DNA of 64,000 bases, from NCBI GenBank assembly GCA_932294295.1, contig OW028582.1, positions 34,947,204-35,011,203 on the forward strand, written 5' to 3'. Each line of letters begins with the position of its first letter. Position 1 is the stretch's first letter. Shown here piece by piece: positions 46,171 through 58,100 of this stretch. This DNA comes from Alitta virens (Eukaryota > Annelida > Polychaeta > Phyllodocida > Nereididae). Both the position numbers and the translations under genes were made by a program. The notes below the pieces were generated by a model. It was not told where the DNA came from, did not search any database, and saw only the letters and a program-made list of their open reading frames with translations.

Positions 46171-47217
46171 ATGACATGCAATTTTAACTATGAAACTGAG
46201 CGTATGAATCCAATTTTCATCACCAGTCAGCCAATATGATATGACCTGTACTCACATTTGCAGACAGCAATTATTGTTAGAATATCCTTTTTTGTGGTTT
46301 CATTCGTGCACCATGTATTGCAATATGAAGGCATCCCGAGCTGAAACATTACAGTTTTTTAACAATGTCATAATAGAACCTTTATTATAAGCAATAGACA
46401 AGACTAAGTATTAAATTGAATATAAAGTGCTTTGCAATAATTAAGACATCACTCTTGAGCTATTTAAATGAATGAGGTTATGACACAGCAATTCGATTGA
46501 GTGTGTTGTGAATTAATTCTGTATACGTGATTACAAGGAATCGTCACATCATTTGGCCGATGTTTGGTCAAAGGTGATTTATCGATGTCAATGACAAATC
46601 AACATCGATCCGATTTTGCATATTATCTGGAATCGACCTGTATGACCTTGACCTTCAACCTTCTTATCCATATCTGTCCTTCGAACACTTTGAAGTGATT
46701 CCTTGCGAATGATTAAGCCACACTCTCATGTGCTTAAGTACCCGGTTGGACTCCAGCGCCATCTAGCATCAACACGAGGCAGCACAAGTGTTGTGGCAGT
46801 CTAGGACGGAAGTCATGTGACACTTTAGCGACCTCAGGTGGCAGGGCCACGAACCAAGGGCCTTCTCCACCTGCCGGGCCCTTTGCTCAAGAGGCCATTC
46901 AGGTGCCCTGTTGGGAAGCCGAGGAGGGCCAGTGCTCTAATCGAATCTCGCACGAACAAGGTCTAGTCCACTTAGGTGCAGTCCCAGATATTCTGCAAGA
47001 TCACTCCGTGGGTGCAGATTATATGGAAGCAGTCGACTTAGAAGTTGCTAGGCCAATGTTTAAGGTGCTTCCCTGATTCTATAATGTTGTGGGTCAAGCC
47101 CCAATCATACGAAACACAGCAGATCAATGTTGGCCAACGCTGGGCTGACGTCGAATCAATGTGGCATGTTATCTGGTAAAGAAATAAATGAATTGATAAA
47201 TGAATTGATAAATAAAT
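46171..47217. other. No gene recognised
   Basis: GC-richer stretch 46730-47150 with a pol III box B-like GGGTCAAGCCCC near 47090. Just before the TGTCC array, GAAATAAATGAATTGATAAA repeats once. Possibly an unrecognised retroposon. Confidence 0.35.
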
Positions 47218-47627
47218 CTGCCCTGTCCTGTCCTGTCCTGTCCTGTCCTGTCCTGTCCTGTCCTGTCCTCTCCTCTCCTCTCCTCTCCTCTCCTCTCCCC
47301 TCCCCTCCCCTCCCCTCCCCTCCTCTCCTCTCCTCTCCTCTCCTCTCCTCTCCTCTCCTCTCCTCTCCTCTCCTCTCCTCTCCTCTCCTCTCCTCTCCTC
47401 TCCTCTCCTCTCCTCTCCCCTCCCCTCCTCTCCCCTCCTCTCCTCTCCTCTCCTCTCCTCTCCTCTCCTCTCCTCTCCTCTCCTCTCCTCTCCTCTCCTC
47501 TCCTCTCCTCTCCTCTCCTCTCCTCTCCTCTCCTCTCCTCTCCTCTCCTCTCCTCTCCTCTCCTCTCCTCTCCTCTCCTCTCCTCTCCTCTCCTCTCCTC
47601 TCCTCTCCTCTCCTCTCCTCTCCTCTG
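47218..47627 (+). repeat. (TGTCC)n-(TCTCC)n pyrimidine array
   Basis: About ten TGTCC units followed by some 70 TCTCC/CCTCC units to 47627. The second part is pure pyrimidine on this strand for roughly 360 bp. Confidence 0.97.
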
Positions 47628-48869
47628 GACAATACTTTTTGTACTGTACATACATGTACCATGTCCCATCAGTCATCAGCTATGTTGGCTCAGTGCCGAT
47701 TGTTGAAATTACCGTCTCTGAAAATGGTTTCCGGTGAAATCATGTCAGAAGGTGGGGACTTTTAATTTGGCTAGTATATACATCCTATACACACCTTTTA
47801 ATATCTGTCATAATACTTGAGGTCTTTGTCATAATTAGAACGGTAACTTATTTTAGTGAATAGAAACTGAGAACGGTAATTTATCGGTTAGAGTTACTGT
47901 CTCCCATTTAAAAACTTCCCATGCATTTTACATGATGATGCAGGGTTTCCTTTGTGGGAATACTGACTAAACTTAAGCAATACAACTTGTATGTAGCATA
48001 TCTGTGTCAATTATGTGCAACAGCATGATATTTCAGTTTATATGAGACAAAATATTTCCCTCTCCTCCAGGCCTGATTTTGCCTGACACCATTTTCAGAG
48101 AGGGTAATTCTGTAAACCTTTCTCAGTTATCCCACAGTGCCGATGTTAATTGGCATACTGCAGAACAGGAATCAAGTTTGAGAAGAGCTGTACCTCTCCT
48201 CCTTTGATCCACTAGGCTTATATCCTGTCACTTTGTATCACACTTTCTCGTCTGAACTTATATATACACAATTAACCCGTAAGCCACAACAGCACAACCA
48301 CAAGCTTGCAAAAATGACTTGTAATACGTCATCCAAAGCTTCTAGATTATGGAAGCAAAACTGTATTTTCATGATATACCTAAAGCGAAGATTGAGGCAC
48401 ATTGAGCCACTATACAACATAAATTGTATGTGAGAATTCGTTTTCAGTGAAAAAGAAGTTATTTTATACGAACTTGAAATCAATTGGTGAACAACTCAGC
48501 TTTTATCCAACACAAGTTGTGAGCATAACAAAATTATTAAAATTACGTCAAAAATTATGATGCGACGTTCTTAATGATAAAAGGAAGGGCTAAGTGTGCA
48601 AATCCCTTCCGCACAGCTTTTAATGTCCACTCTCACAGTGCCTCCCTGTGGTACACCAGGGTAACAGGGGATATTGGAGCCCCAGAGGGTACCGCTGCCT
48701 TGTAGGTTGGGCATCTTCAGGCACAGAAAGTAACACTGAAAATAAATCTTGCTGAAAAGACAACAGCTGTTTGCAGGCAGAGGAACTTTAGGAAGAGAAA
48801 TTAGTGGTCATCGGTCGTCCACAAGAAGACAAAGGCAAATCTCTGTTGTATATTGTCATAATACTAAAA
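47628..48869. other. No gene recognised
   Basis: Intergenic; no repeat or coding segment recognised. Confidence 0.35.
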
Positions 48870-49025
48870 AATAAGAAGAAGAATAAACGACCAAGAGCAA
48901 GTTAGTAGAAGAAACGAAAAAGAATGGAGACGAAGAAGGAACAAGGAGAAGGAGGAGGACGAAAAGAAGAAGGAAGAGCAATCAGAAGAAGAAGAAGAAG
49001 CAGAAGAAGAAGAAAAAGAAGAAGA

Positions 49026-49074
<49 letters not shown>

Positions 49075-49150
49075 ATAGTAGTAATAGTAGTAGTAATAGT
49101 AATAGTAGTAGTAGTAGTACAGTGTAGTAGTAGTAGTAGTAGTAGTAGAA
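48870..49150 (+). repeat. (GAA)n and (GTA)n trinucleotide tracts
   Basis: Purine-rich GAA/GAAGGA sequence to about 49030, then GTA repeats with AATAGT variants to 49150. The Ser/Tyr/Leu homopolymer frames across it are artefacts of the repeat. Confidence 0.95.
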
Positions 49151-50302
49151 GTAAGGTTCTTCAAGGTGCCCCACATTCCCCTACTGACTTCAGGGTTATT
49201 ACCAAAGCCAGTAGTACAGTTGTAAGTCACATGCACTTGAGATGAAGGTTAGTGTCCCATGATGCTGACCTAATTTCCAGCTGTAATTGGTTGCAATTTC
49301 TGCCTGGTCACCAATTGCGCACTCTACAACAGGAACCCTGAGAGGAAGCTGTATAAAGGGGGAGCCTATCTTCTTAAGTGGGTTTTTGTTGCACCGGCTA
49401 ACCCCCCCCCCCCCCCTCCCTTTTCTTCAGATATCAGCCCCACACTCCCAACACTTGCAGGAAGCTGGTCATTAGGTAAAGGAACGTAACTAGAGCTGAC
49501 ATTAAATGTCACATTATTGGCCATCCCAACCTCAAATAATGAACCTGTCTAAAGACCATCTGTGAAGAATATGGGATTTGCCCTTCACAGCTAGGTCTGC
49601 ACTGTTGCCTGAGCTCATTCACTCTAAACCAGAATAGGAACAAACTTATCAAAGATGCCACAAGATGTGCACTCAAATGATAAACAGCTCAAATAAAAAA
49701 AATCTAGTCTATCAGTTATATGAGTACCTTCCATAATGGAATAATAGCTAGAAATGTAGCTTTCTTGGCCAACAGAGTCATACCACTAACGACGGAAGCA
49801 GTTATGCATCGTGTAGGGATGATAAAGGAACTATATCTCTAGAAAATAATCTTGAGCTGCACGGGTTTGGAGAAAATTTAAAAGACTTGATAGACTGCAT
49901 TTCAATTTTCTAATATTCATTTCTAATCTCTATTATCTAATATTCTGTGTCTAATTTATTATGACTTCTGTATGTCTGTTTATTTGTATTACACCTATGT
50001 TTACCATGGTGTGCAATAAATACTAAATATATATATTACCTATTAAGGCAACATGATTTGGAAACAACTCTATATCCTTACCCAATGCAATTTACCACAA
50101 TTTAAGAATACCTCAAGTTAGGAGAGTAAGTCATGAGCCAAGCATATGGTCGTTAAAGGAACGTCCCACTGTATTTTCCTTTTTTCAGTTGGGGGGGGGG
50201 GGGGGGCATGGGATTGCACCTGATTAGCTGTCCTTATTGGCGTAGCCTTGCTATGACCAAATTGGTTACACTATAGCTTAGCTGTGTCACCACTGGTTCG
50301 CC
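49151..50302. other. No gene recognised
   Basis: Poly-C at 49400 and poly-G at 50191. GTGCAATAAATACTAAATAT near 50010 looks like another retrotransposon 3' end, but nothing upstream is recognisable. Confidence 0.35.
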
Positions 50303-50562
50303 AGAACCGTAGCCAGAATATTTAGGGGGGAGGGCGGGGGTTTCAAACTGGATGAAACAAACAACCATGTTTCATTTTTTGTGTTCAGTGATCCATCATA
50401 ATCATTTTCTTTATTCAAATATTTTTCGGGTGTGGGAGGCGTGATGCCTCATTCATTATGTCCTATTAAAACTGATATACATGCACCATTCTAGGACTTC
50501 GGGGAGGGGCTCTAATCCCACCCCCTCCCCCTCCCCACCATTTAGCTTTAGCTACTCCCCTG
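50303..50562. mobile_element. ~260-bp MITE (CAG-x4-GTAGC ends)
   Basis: Left CAGAACCGTAGCCAGAATAT then a G-run; right end, inverted, CAGGGGAGTAGCTAAAGCTA then a G-run. The CAGGGGCGTAGCCAG-type end is common among invertebrate DNA elements, probably hAT-like. No clear target duplication. Confidence 0.55.
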
Positions 50563-50964
50563 AGATTCACAGAAAAGCCGAGAGTAAGGTAGAGTACCCA
50601 GAGTTCCTTTCTTTAGCCAAGAGGTCTGTTTGAAATGGGCCATACGCGCAGCTCACTCTAAATTGCTCCAGTGAAAGTTATCTGAACGCAATTACCAGTG
50701 GCAGGAGAGTCCTACTGGAACAGCTTTTATAAGCTATTTAAGGCAGTGGTTAAATGCAGTAAAAACAAATTAGTTCATTTAACTGAATAGCCTTAGTGCA
50801 TGCACAGCCGACAGTGAGGTCCAAAAATGCTCAGTCTCTTCATGAACTTCAAGACAGTTTACCTCTAGTTTTGCCATATCATAAGTTATTTTCGCATCAG
50901 ATCATAACAACAATTGTTGCTTTTATATATACGTGCTTTTTCTTTGATATTTGTATTGTAGTGT

Positions 50965-51110
50965 AGACTCAGACTCAGACTCGTTTTATTTCCTATACAT
51001 ATACAAACGGTATATACAGGTGGAGACACCCCTAAGATAATTTCTTATCGCTACCGGGGTGCCACCAGAATATTCTTCATCCCGATCCCAGCAGACCCTA
51101 CCAGACAGAT
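50965..51110 (-). mobile_element. Retrotransposon 3' end with (GAGTCT)n tail
   Basis: Minus strand: GTATAGGAAATAAAACGAGT followed by repeats of CTGAGT, with a UTR-like stretch upstream. Confidence 0.55.
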
Positions 51111-51282
51111 TTCAGCATTTTAAATAAATTTATTTATGATAAGATTAAATATCTAGTTTGGAGAAGGCAATGAGAGACACTGTATATCATGATGTAGAGG
51201 TCCTGGTGTGATTAGAATGCCATCACACCAGGGAGTGACTTTTTGGTACAATGGTTAACGTTCTGCACACCCACTCTGGGAG

Positions 51283-51469
51283 TGTGTGGGGGCCTAGCTC
51301 AGTGGTAGCGTGCTTGGCTTCCAACCACTTGGTCCCCAGGTTTAATTCCCAATTGAGCCTAAGTTGGATGGCTGTTTCATCCTTCACCTCATTGCCATGG
51401 TCCCTGCCTGTCCTAATTAGCCCATCAGGTGTAGAAATACAGGAAATAAAGCCCTGTTACACGCACCAC
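51283..51469 (+). mobile_element. tRNA-derived SINE, family A
   Basis: Head GGGGCCTAGCTCAGTGGTAG (box A) and GGTTTAATTCC (box B), body with GCCATGGTCCCTGCCTGTCC, and a short CA-rich tail. Flanked by 15-bp direct repeats (51268-51282 and 51470-51484) differing at one base. Confidence 0.9.
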
Positions 51470-51484
51470 CACCCACCCTGGGAG

Positions 51485-52171
51485 AATTGTTAATTACAAT
51501 ATTTACAATATTATGTCACATGGACATCTCTGACCAATTTGTGCTGCTCCATATCATTTATGGAAAAGACGACCGAAAAGTAAGTGGACATTTATATTGA
51601 ATCACACTACAAATGTATATTAAAGAATAAACCCAGTTGGATAAAAGTGCTGTTGAATAAACTCTTTCCCCTATTGGTGTATTTTGGAATTACTGTAGAT
51701 CCTACCAGGGCAACACAACAACTGAATGCAGTGGTCAATCCCAGTAGCCAAATAGACTGGAGACTTAGCAGGTGTATTTGACCTTGCAGCCATCAATAAA
51801 CTGCCCATTGAATGGCTGACATCTACCAAAAATGGCTGACTGAACAAGACCTAAAGGTCTGATCCCAGCATCATGGACTACTGCTTGATGTAACTAGTCA
51901 CTGGTAAATTAGGATAGAGCATAGACCTTGAAGAACAAGATAAGCCAATGTACTTTTTTTTCTATTTATATTATGTATCTATTCTCATTGTTGCTTTGTC
52001 GGCATTGCTTCCATATAATATATAATAGTTAGGTATGATAAAAAGATGCTTAGAGTCCAAACCAAGTTGCTGCACTTTCAGAGATGCACTACAGCAGAGA
52101 TGTATACGACCTGCAGAGGAGCTACCAGTGTCTTACAGCCAATCTCATAGACTTGGAAACTGAATTCCAGA
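51485..52171. other. No gene recognised
   Basis: Intergenic; short open frames only. Confidence 0.35.
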
Positions 52172-52469
52172 TGACGTCATGTGAAAGCAGAACTTTAATT
52201 GGCTAAAGGACTGCCTTAGCCAGGACGGATTCACATGACGTCCTCTTTAGTTGTTTACAATTAAGTCGACACTCAGCTGATGCGACAAAAAAAAGAAAAG
52301 AAAAAAAGAAGACATTTCATAACTTTCATTGCACAGCAGTTACCACATTATAGAAACCAAGTCAGTATATAATACTGATCATAGAGTTATTCCCTAGTGA
52401 CTCCATGATCTGGTCAGATATGGAACTAAGTGATCCGACACATACTGCACACGTTGAGACGACTTCCGG
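52172..52469. promoter_or_regulatory. Promoter-like motif cluster (CRE, CCAAT, ETS)
   Basis: CRE TGACGTCA (52172-52179) and TGACGT (52236-52241) lie in a perfect 13-bp inverted repeat (52173-52185 and 52230-52242) surrounding an inverted CCAAT box (ATTGGCTA, 52198). An ETS core ACTTCCGG follows at 52462. No gene start is recognised, so this is a candidate only; the inverted repeat may instead be a small mobile element. Confidence 0.3.
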
Positions 52470-52827
52470 TCTCCATTGAAACTTGCTTCCTGTTATGTCT
52501 AGTGCTCAGTGCCTGTACCAAATGCAGTTTCTCTTTGCAGGTTTGTAATTTTGTCAGATGTTTGCAAGATGAATCGTTGCTAAAAATGAGTAATTGATGT
52601 GTATATAAAACCGAACCCTGTCTGAAGATCACATCATGAATGAGTGCACCTCATATTTAAACAAACCAATTTGCTGAATGTAAATCTGCATATGGAAGCA
52701 CTCATGTTAGCATCTTGCCAAAGACTTTAGTGAGTGTCCTCCTGACCCGACTTCAAATATTTTTTGTAGAATGTAAGTATAGGCAGTTTTATTGGTATAA
52801 TTATGCCTGGTCGAATTAAATGTACTG

Positions 52828-52955
52828 TCAGTCTGTCAGCCTATCAATCTGTCAGTCTGTCTGTCTGTCTGTCAGTCAGTCTGTCCAGCTGTCTGTCTGG
52901 CACGCTGTCTGTCTGCTGTCTGTCAGTCAGTAGCGCTGTCTGTCTGTCTGGCGCA
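52828..52955 (+). repeat. (CTGT)n tract
   Basis: Degenerate CTGT/CAGT tetramers over about 130 bp. Confidence 0.9.
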
Positions 52956-53290
52956 GGCCATTGAAAGTAGTGATATCTATTCCAACTGTATCATTCTTTG
53001 TCATTCTGTGTTATGTCACATCACGTTTGTCAGTCAGTCTGTGTATTAAGCCTAATGTATAAGTTGACAGTGGACATCTATATTTTGCTGGTTATTCCTT
53101 CTGGAAGACGGGAAAGGTCAAAGACAACATTATAGCATTAGTCCTTCAATGAAAGATCTTTTTGTTCCTGAAACAGGAGAAGCCGTTCCGCACAAAAGGT
53201 CATTTAGCCCAGGGAAGATGGATAGCTTTCCTTGCTTGGCTGTCATGTGCAATTCCGCCAGATGTCAGGCAAGGTACTATCAGCACTATG

Positions 53291-53342
53291 GCTCCACCTA
53301 TCGGACAGGATGTTCTGGCTCCACCTATCGGACAGGATGTTC
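53291..53342 (+). repeat. 27-bp tandem duplication
   Basis: GCTCCACCTATCGGACAGGA and the rest of the 27-bp unit occur twice in a row without mismatch. It lies in a short open frame of unknown origin (53149-53376). Confidence 0.9.
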
Positions 53343-53417
53343 AACTGCAACCGGAAACCTTGGACAGTATATTTAGCATTGAATTTATATATTTCAAAGA
53401 GACTATGATCACGATGG

Positions 53418-53600
53418 TGGTGGTGGTGGATGGATTAGGGCTTTACATTCAGTATTTCTGCTCCTGTTGGGCTTATTAAGACAGGCAGGGATCAAGGTAA
53501 TGAGATGAAGGATGAAACAGCCATCCAACCTCAGCTCGGCCAGGAATTGAACCAGTGGTTGGAAGCCAAGCGCCCTACCACTGAGCAGAGCCCTCACCCC
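53418..53600 (-). mobile_element. tRNA-derived SINE, family A (diverged)
   Basis: Same body as the copies at 314 and 51283 in minus orientation: tRNA-like head near 53600 (CTCAGTGGTAGGGCGC), box B-like segment with a short deletion, and a tail ending in a GGT run at 53415-53429. No convincing target duplication. Confidence 0.8.
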
Positions 53601-54093
53601 CTCTGATAACAAAGACAACACATTGATTTGTCACATTTATTTGTGTTATGTTACATGTAGTTTATATTTGTGGATACATTTAGAAAATAATAATAAAAGA
53701 CTTATATAAGAATAGTTATGCAGTATCAGTCTTTCGTCCAGTAGAAAAGCAGATAAACATATACGTTGTCACAATTATGAAAAAACAAAAAGTTTTCACA
53801 GCGAAAAGTTGGAAACACCCAAACATTGCAAAAGGCCTACAAATCATGAAGTAAAGCATTTGCATTGTAGATCTGTAGATACTGGTTGTGTTTTATATTT
53901 TGAGTCAGAAAGTTCTTATCAATCGCATTCACTTTGCCGTTGGATTTTATAAAAAAAATTTAATGATGACTAAAACGAGTACTAAAATTTTTGTATTAAA
54001 ATTATTTTTTATTACAAACTTTATTATGCTTAGTTTCTGAAAACGACACTGATGGTATTTGGTTTAATTTTTTATCAAACATATTAATATATA
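53601..54093. other. No gene recognised
   Basis: AT-rich sequence between a SINE and the non-LTR copy; may contain the original 3' flank of the hexosaminidase gene. Confidence 0.35.
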
Positions 54094-54785
54094 GGACATA
54101 TAAACTATTTAAAACTGATTGTAGAATAGAACCTTATCTTGAATTGCAACAAATTCGCAAAGTGTTAACTAAAATAGCTAGATTTAGGACAAGTTCACAT
54201 AGCCTGAAGATTGAAACAGGTCGACACCATAAACCAATAATTCCTGCTCCAAATAGAATATGTGAAAAGTGTACGTTAAACTTTGTAGAAGACGAAATTC
54301 ACTGTTTGATTGTCTGTCCTGGTAATGAGCAACACCGTGTTAACCTTTTTTTGAATGCAACTAAATTTATTAACAACTTCTTGTCTCTAGATGATATAAC
54401 TAAGTTTACAGCAATAATGACAAACAAGGAACCTGAGTTATTAATTAGTTTAGGAAAGTTTCTCCTTCAAGCTGATGTGTAGAGAAAACCATCTCCTGTA
54501 TCCACACAGTTATTAATTTAGTTTATTAGTTTATTAGTTATGATGTGCTTGTCATGTTTTGGACTTTGAGAGTGAAATGTTTTTATTAGCGGCTTGTATT
54601 TTTTTCTATTGTGTATGTGGATTTTAAACACGTATTATAAGTTAACTTGGTGGCTGGAACCTTGATTATTGAAATTTTATTGCTTTCTGTACTTACATTA
54701 ATGTCTCTTTCATGTTATCTTTTAACTGAATGACATATGTATCATTTATGATATTTTACATGTCAATAAAATCTATATATATATA
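54094..54785 (+). mobile_element. 5'-truncated non-LTR retrotransposon copy, antisense to the hexosaminidase 3' end
   Basis: Nearly identical to 11845-12535. It encodes the last ~125 residues of the element's reverse-transcriptase ORF, including the Cys/His cluster CEKCTLNFVEDEIHCLIVCP, stop near 54480, then a 3' UTR ending TGTCAATAAAATC plus a TA-rich tail. The reading frame is open to the end, unlike the sibling, which has a 1-nt deletion near the stop. It ends 13 bp from the hexosaminidase stop codon on the other strand. Confidence 0.85.
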
Positions 54786-54798
54786 TTAATTTAGATAA

Positions 54799-55197
54799 TT
54801 ATGGAACATTATATTTCGTCTTGGCATGTGTCATTGAACCAATATAAAGCACATTTGTAGTGTATAAAATAGTCCCAATTATGAGGATTGATAAAATCAC
54901 TTTTCGTTTCAGCAACATTGTGATTGACACACACTCAAATGGGCATTTGTTATCTTTAAACACAATTCCCAAAAATATACCAAGCAAACAAGTAAAGACT
55001 ATGCTAAAAATGACTAGAACAAAAATGATCACTATCATGTGGAGTCGTTGTTGGGTATATGCGGGTCCCATATTTATCAGCCCTTGGTGATGATCCTGGA
55101 AGGAAGAGTCATGAAACTCGTTTTTATCTTTATCAAAATTGAGAAAAGTTGAGTTGTTAGATCTTTGCAAGTGTGATGGACGAGATTTAACCCTTCT
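54799..55197 (-). CDS. putative hexosaminidase exon 14: C-terminal membrane module
   Basis: A long pyrimidine tract ending TTTGCAG leads into a 399-bp open frame in phase 0, as the exon 13 donor requires. It encodes 132 residues: a polar stretch with an NST site, then a hydrophobic segment of about 27 residues (core [19 protein letters not shown]), a short loop with two Cys (KDNKCPFEC) and basic residues, and a second hydrophobic segment ([12 protein letters not shown] core), then stop. This would anchor the enzyme in a membrane. I know of no such module at the C-terminus of HEXA/HEXB. It could instead belong to a separate small gene, or the second segment could be removed by an unseen intron. 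Confidence 0.55.
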   Translation of the reverse strand, partial: RRVKSRPSHLQRSNNSTFLNFDKDKNEFHDSSFQDHHQGLINMGPAYTQQRLHMIVIIFVLVIFSIVFTCLLGIFLGIVFKDNKCPFECVSITMLLKRKVILSILIIGTILYTTNVLYIGSMTHAKTKYNVP

Positions 55198-58100
55198 CTG
55201 CAAAGTAAGAGAAAGAAAGAAAGAATAAAAGAATAAAGAATAGATGAAAGAGTAAAAGAATAGAAGAAAAGTGATACATGTAAAAGCAATTTTGCACATT
55301 TTGAGTCATCTAGTTGGTGATTCTAAAGAGTGAAATTACTGGCAAGATATATGCATGCACTACAATGTATTATCCATAACCTCCAATGCAGAATGTTTAC
55401 TTAGAGGTGAGAAGTTCATGTAAATGGTCCAGGCAGTCAACAACGTCAGGGGAAAAACTATAATTTAAATTAATAAAATAATAAATAATAATAATAATAA
55501 TGAATACGTTTTGTTAAGTTTCAGTTAAGTATGCAGTTTTTCTTGACAGCCTGCCGATTGCTAGGTTCACATTCACATTCACATTCATTTATTTTGCCAA
55601 CTATTATTACAAAAACATGTTAAAAATACAGAGATTTTGATTTAATAAAATATTGAGCAGGGTGTCATCGCTGCCATCACTAATCAACTAAAGAAAAACA
55701 TTGTAGACCACATGGCCAAATGTGCCCCATGCCTTTTCCATGAGAAGGATAAACGCATGGAAAACGAATGGTTTTTGCCTAATTAAAATGAGGTGAAAAC
55801 CATGCGTTTATCCATTTGGCCATGTGTTGCAAGTCAAATATTTAGTTAATTGATAACTGCACTATTTGAACAACATAAGATTTGAATGAATGCAGAATTT
55901 GTGTTATTAAGGCAGTGTTAGACTTTGAAAAGCGACAGCCCTGGAATATCTACAGAAAGTTATCTTAAGACAGTTTTGATTGGTGCAAATAAATGCAGGA
56001 CTGACAACAAGGTAGGTCAGTATACAAGATAAAAGAATAAGCAAACATCAAGTCTTCACAGTTAAACAAAATTAAAACATGTCCTCTATTTACATTCACA
56101 TCCAACATGTTCTCAGAGTATTGTTTTGATATAAAGAATTATACTCCACTTAGACTGTTTTCCTATTGTTCTGAGCAGGCAATAACCAACGAAAATGTTA
56201 GTTAACTCCCTCCTGAGTGCAAACTGAACTTGTTTTGCGAAATAAAGGCATTAAAACAAAACAAACAATCAAACAAATTAGTAAACATGCCTAATGGAGT
56301 ATAAGTTAGTTATATCCTTCATAGTCGGAAGTTAACTAAAAATTTTTGTTTATATCCCTCCGCTGCCGAATAACCAACAAAAATGTCAGTTAACTCCCTC
56401 CTATTTGGGATATAACTATTAATTAACATTCACAATGTCTCATACAGAGAATGTCATAAATTTGACAAATTAGGTTTGTCAAATGATGAGTTGATAATGT
56501 GTACAACAGCAGTTTGTCTAATGATTACCATCACTAATCATATGACCAGCATGTTGGAGTTAGTCAAATGACGAACTAGGTTCGTACTAATGTCGAAGCA
56601 AAATTCATCAAATAAGACATCATCAAAGTTCATCAAATAAGACATCAACAAAGTTCATCAAATAAGACATCATCAAAGTTCATCAAATAAGGCATCAACA
56701 AAGTTCATCAAATAAGACATCATCAAAATATTAACCTTATTCATCATTTTGACGAACCTAATGCGTCAAATTTATTTTCAGTGCAGCTGGGATTTAATGA
56801 AGAACTTACCCTAACTGCATATTTAGCCAGTGGCTCATCATCCGGCCAGGTAATGTTTATGGTTACATCTGCGAACAGATTTTCTCCACAAAAACTTGGT
56901 CCATTCAAAACACCAGAAGCTATGCCAGATCTGCAACAGTGTCATTTCATATACCTTTCCATCCATACAACCAAATTGTTTTCTATCCATTCATAAAATG
57001 CACCATGTTTCTTTGATATCTTTTTTTAACGAACGGAATCATTACAAGCCTATTTAACAGCCAGAAATAATTGTGAAACAAATACAAAGATCAGCCCACC
57101 CGATCATTATCCTAAATCATAAATCCTGGATAAATTAAAAATATCAATGGTGCTTCCCAGATCGCATTCCAAATCGGGCCAGCGTCATTTCTATATCGGC
57201 CGGCATCAGTACAACATCGGTTTGGACATCACCGACATTGCACCGATGTTGAAACGATTTGGAATGCTCTGGGGGTTCCACTGGTATACGTAAAGTTAAC
57301 TAATGTCTTACATTTTCTAAATTAGGTTATTCTAACTATTCTAACCTTTTCATCCTGCAATTATGTTCCTCTAGTCTCCCTGCTGCTTCTTGGAAATTCG
57401 ACTGATTAGCTGGGCTCCATAATCTTTCTGCAGCAGCACTTGCACGGGGCCTAATCATAAAGATGGTAAAAGTAAAATATGATACTTTTGGGTAAATATA
57501 ACAAACTAAATGAGATCGAGAGCTCATCGCTGATCAAATATTTTGAAAGTTAGGTCAGGGACAAATTTGAAAATAAATCTTTCTCAGGACACATTTTGGC
57601 AAAATAGGTCAGAATGTTATTTGACAGCAGCTGAAACTGTCTCAATGAGCAGACTAGTTGATTGGGCAACGTTTCTCTACAGGCGAAGAAAGGTCAATTA
57701 CTCCGCCCGTTGATTTCAACGCAGCGGCGAATAAAGTAGTTCTTTCATTATCGCCAAATCTGACATTGTTTTGCTTATCTTGGCACAGAAACCGGTCGAA
57801 ATGTATTCTAGTGGTTAGTATAAAATTATTTATGATGCTGAATTCCTTACTCCCCCACTGTGCCTCTTGCTCCTCCGAACATCGCCTAAATGATATGAGC
57901 GGCTGTGTTCTGTCAGCTCAATGAGACCGATTGAGAAGAGTTTTATTTCGCTCAGTAATCATACGTTTTACGTTAACCTTAAAAAATTTATATTTAGATG
58001 ACTTACCATAATTTTGCCATGATATTCTGGTCATCAATGTATTCAGTCCAAAGGCATATTTCTCCACCAATAAGCAACCCATCATAATCTGTTGGATGTG

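Noticed and set aside
47038..47765. Long open frames of 166-212 residues on both strands
   Set aside because: They arise from the TGTCC/TCTCC pentamer array, which is open in every frame; the repeated EERRG/SSPLL residues are artefacts.
48902..49236. Poly-Leu, poly-Tyr and poly-Ser frames
   Set aside because: Caused by GAA/GTA trinucleotide repeats; no domain outside the repeat.
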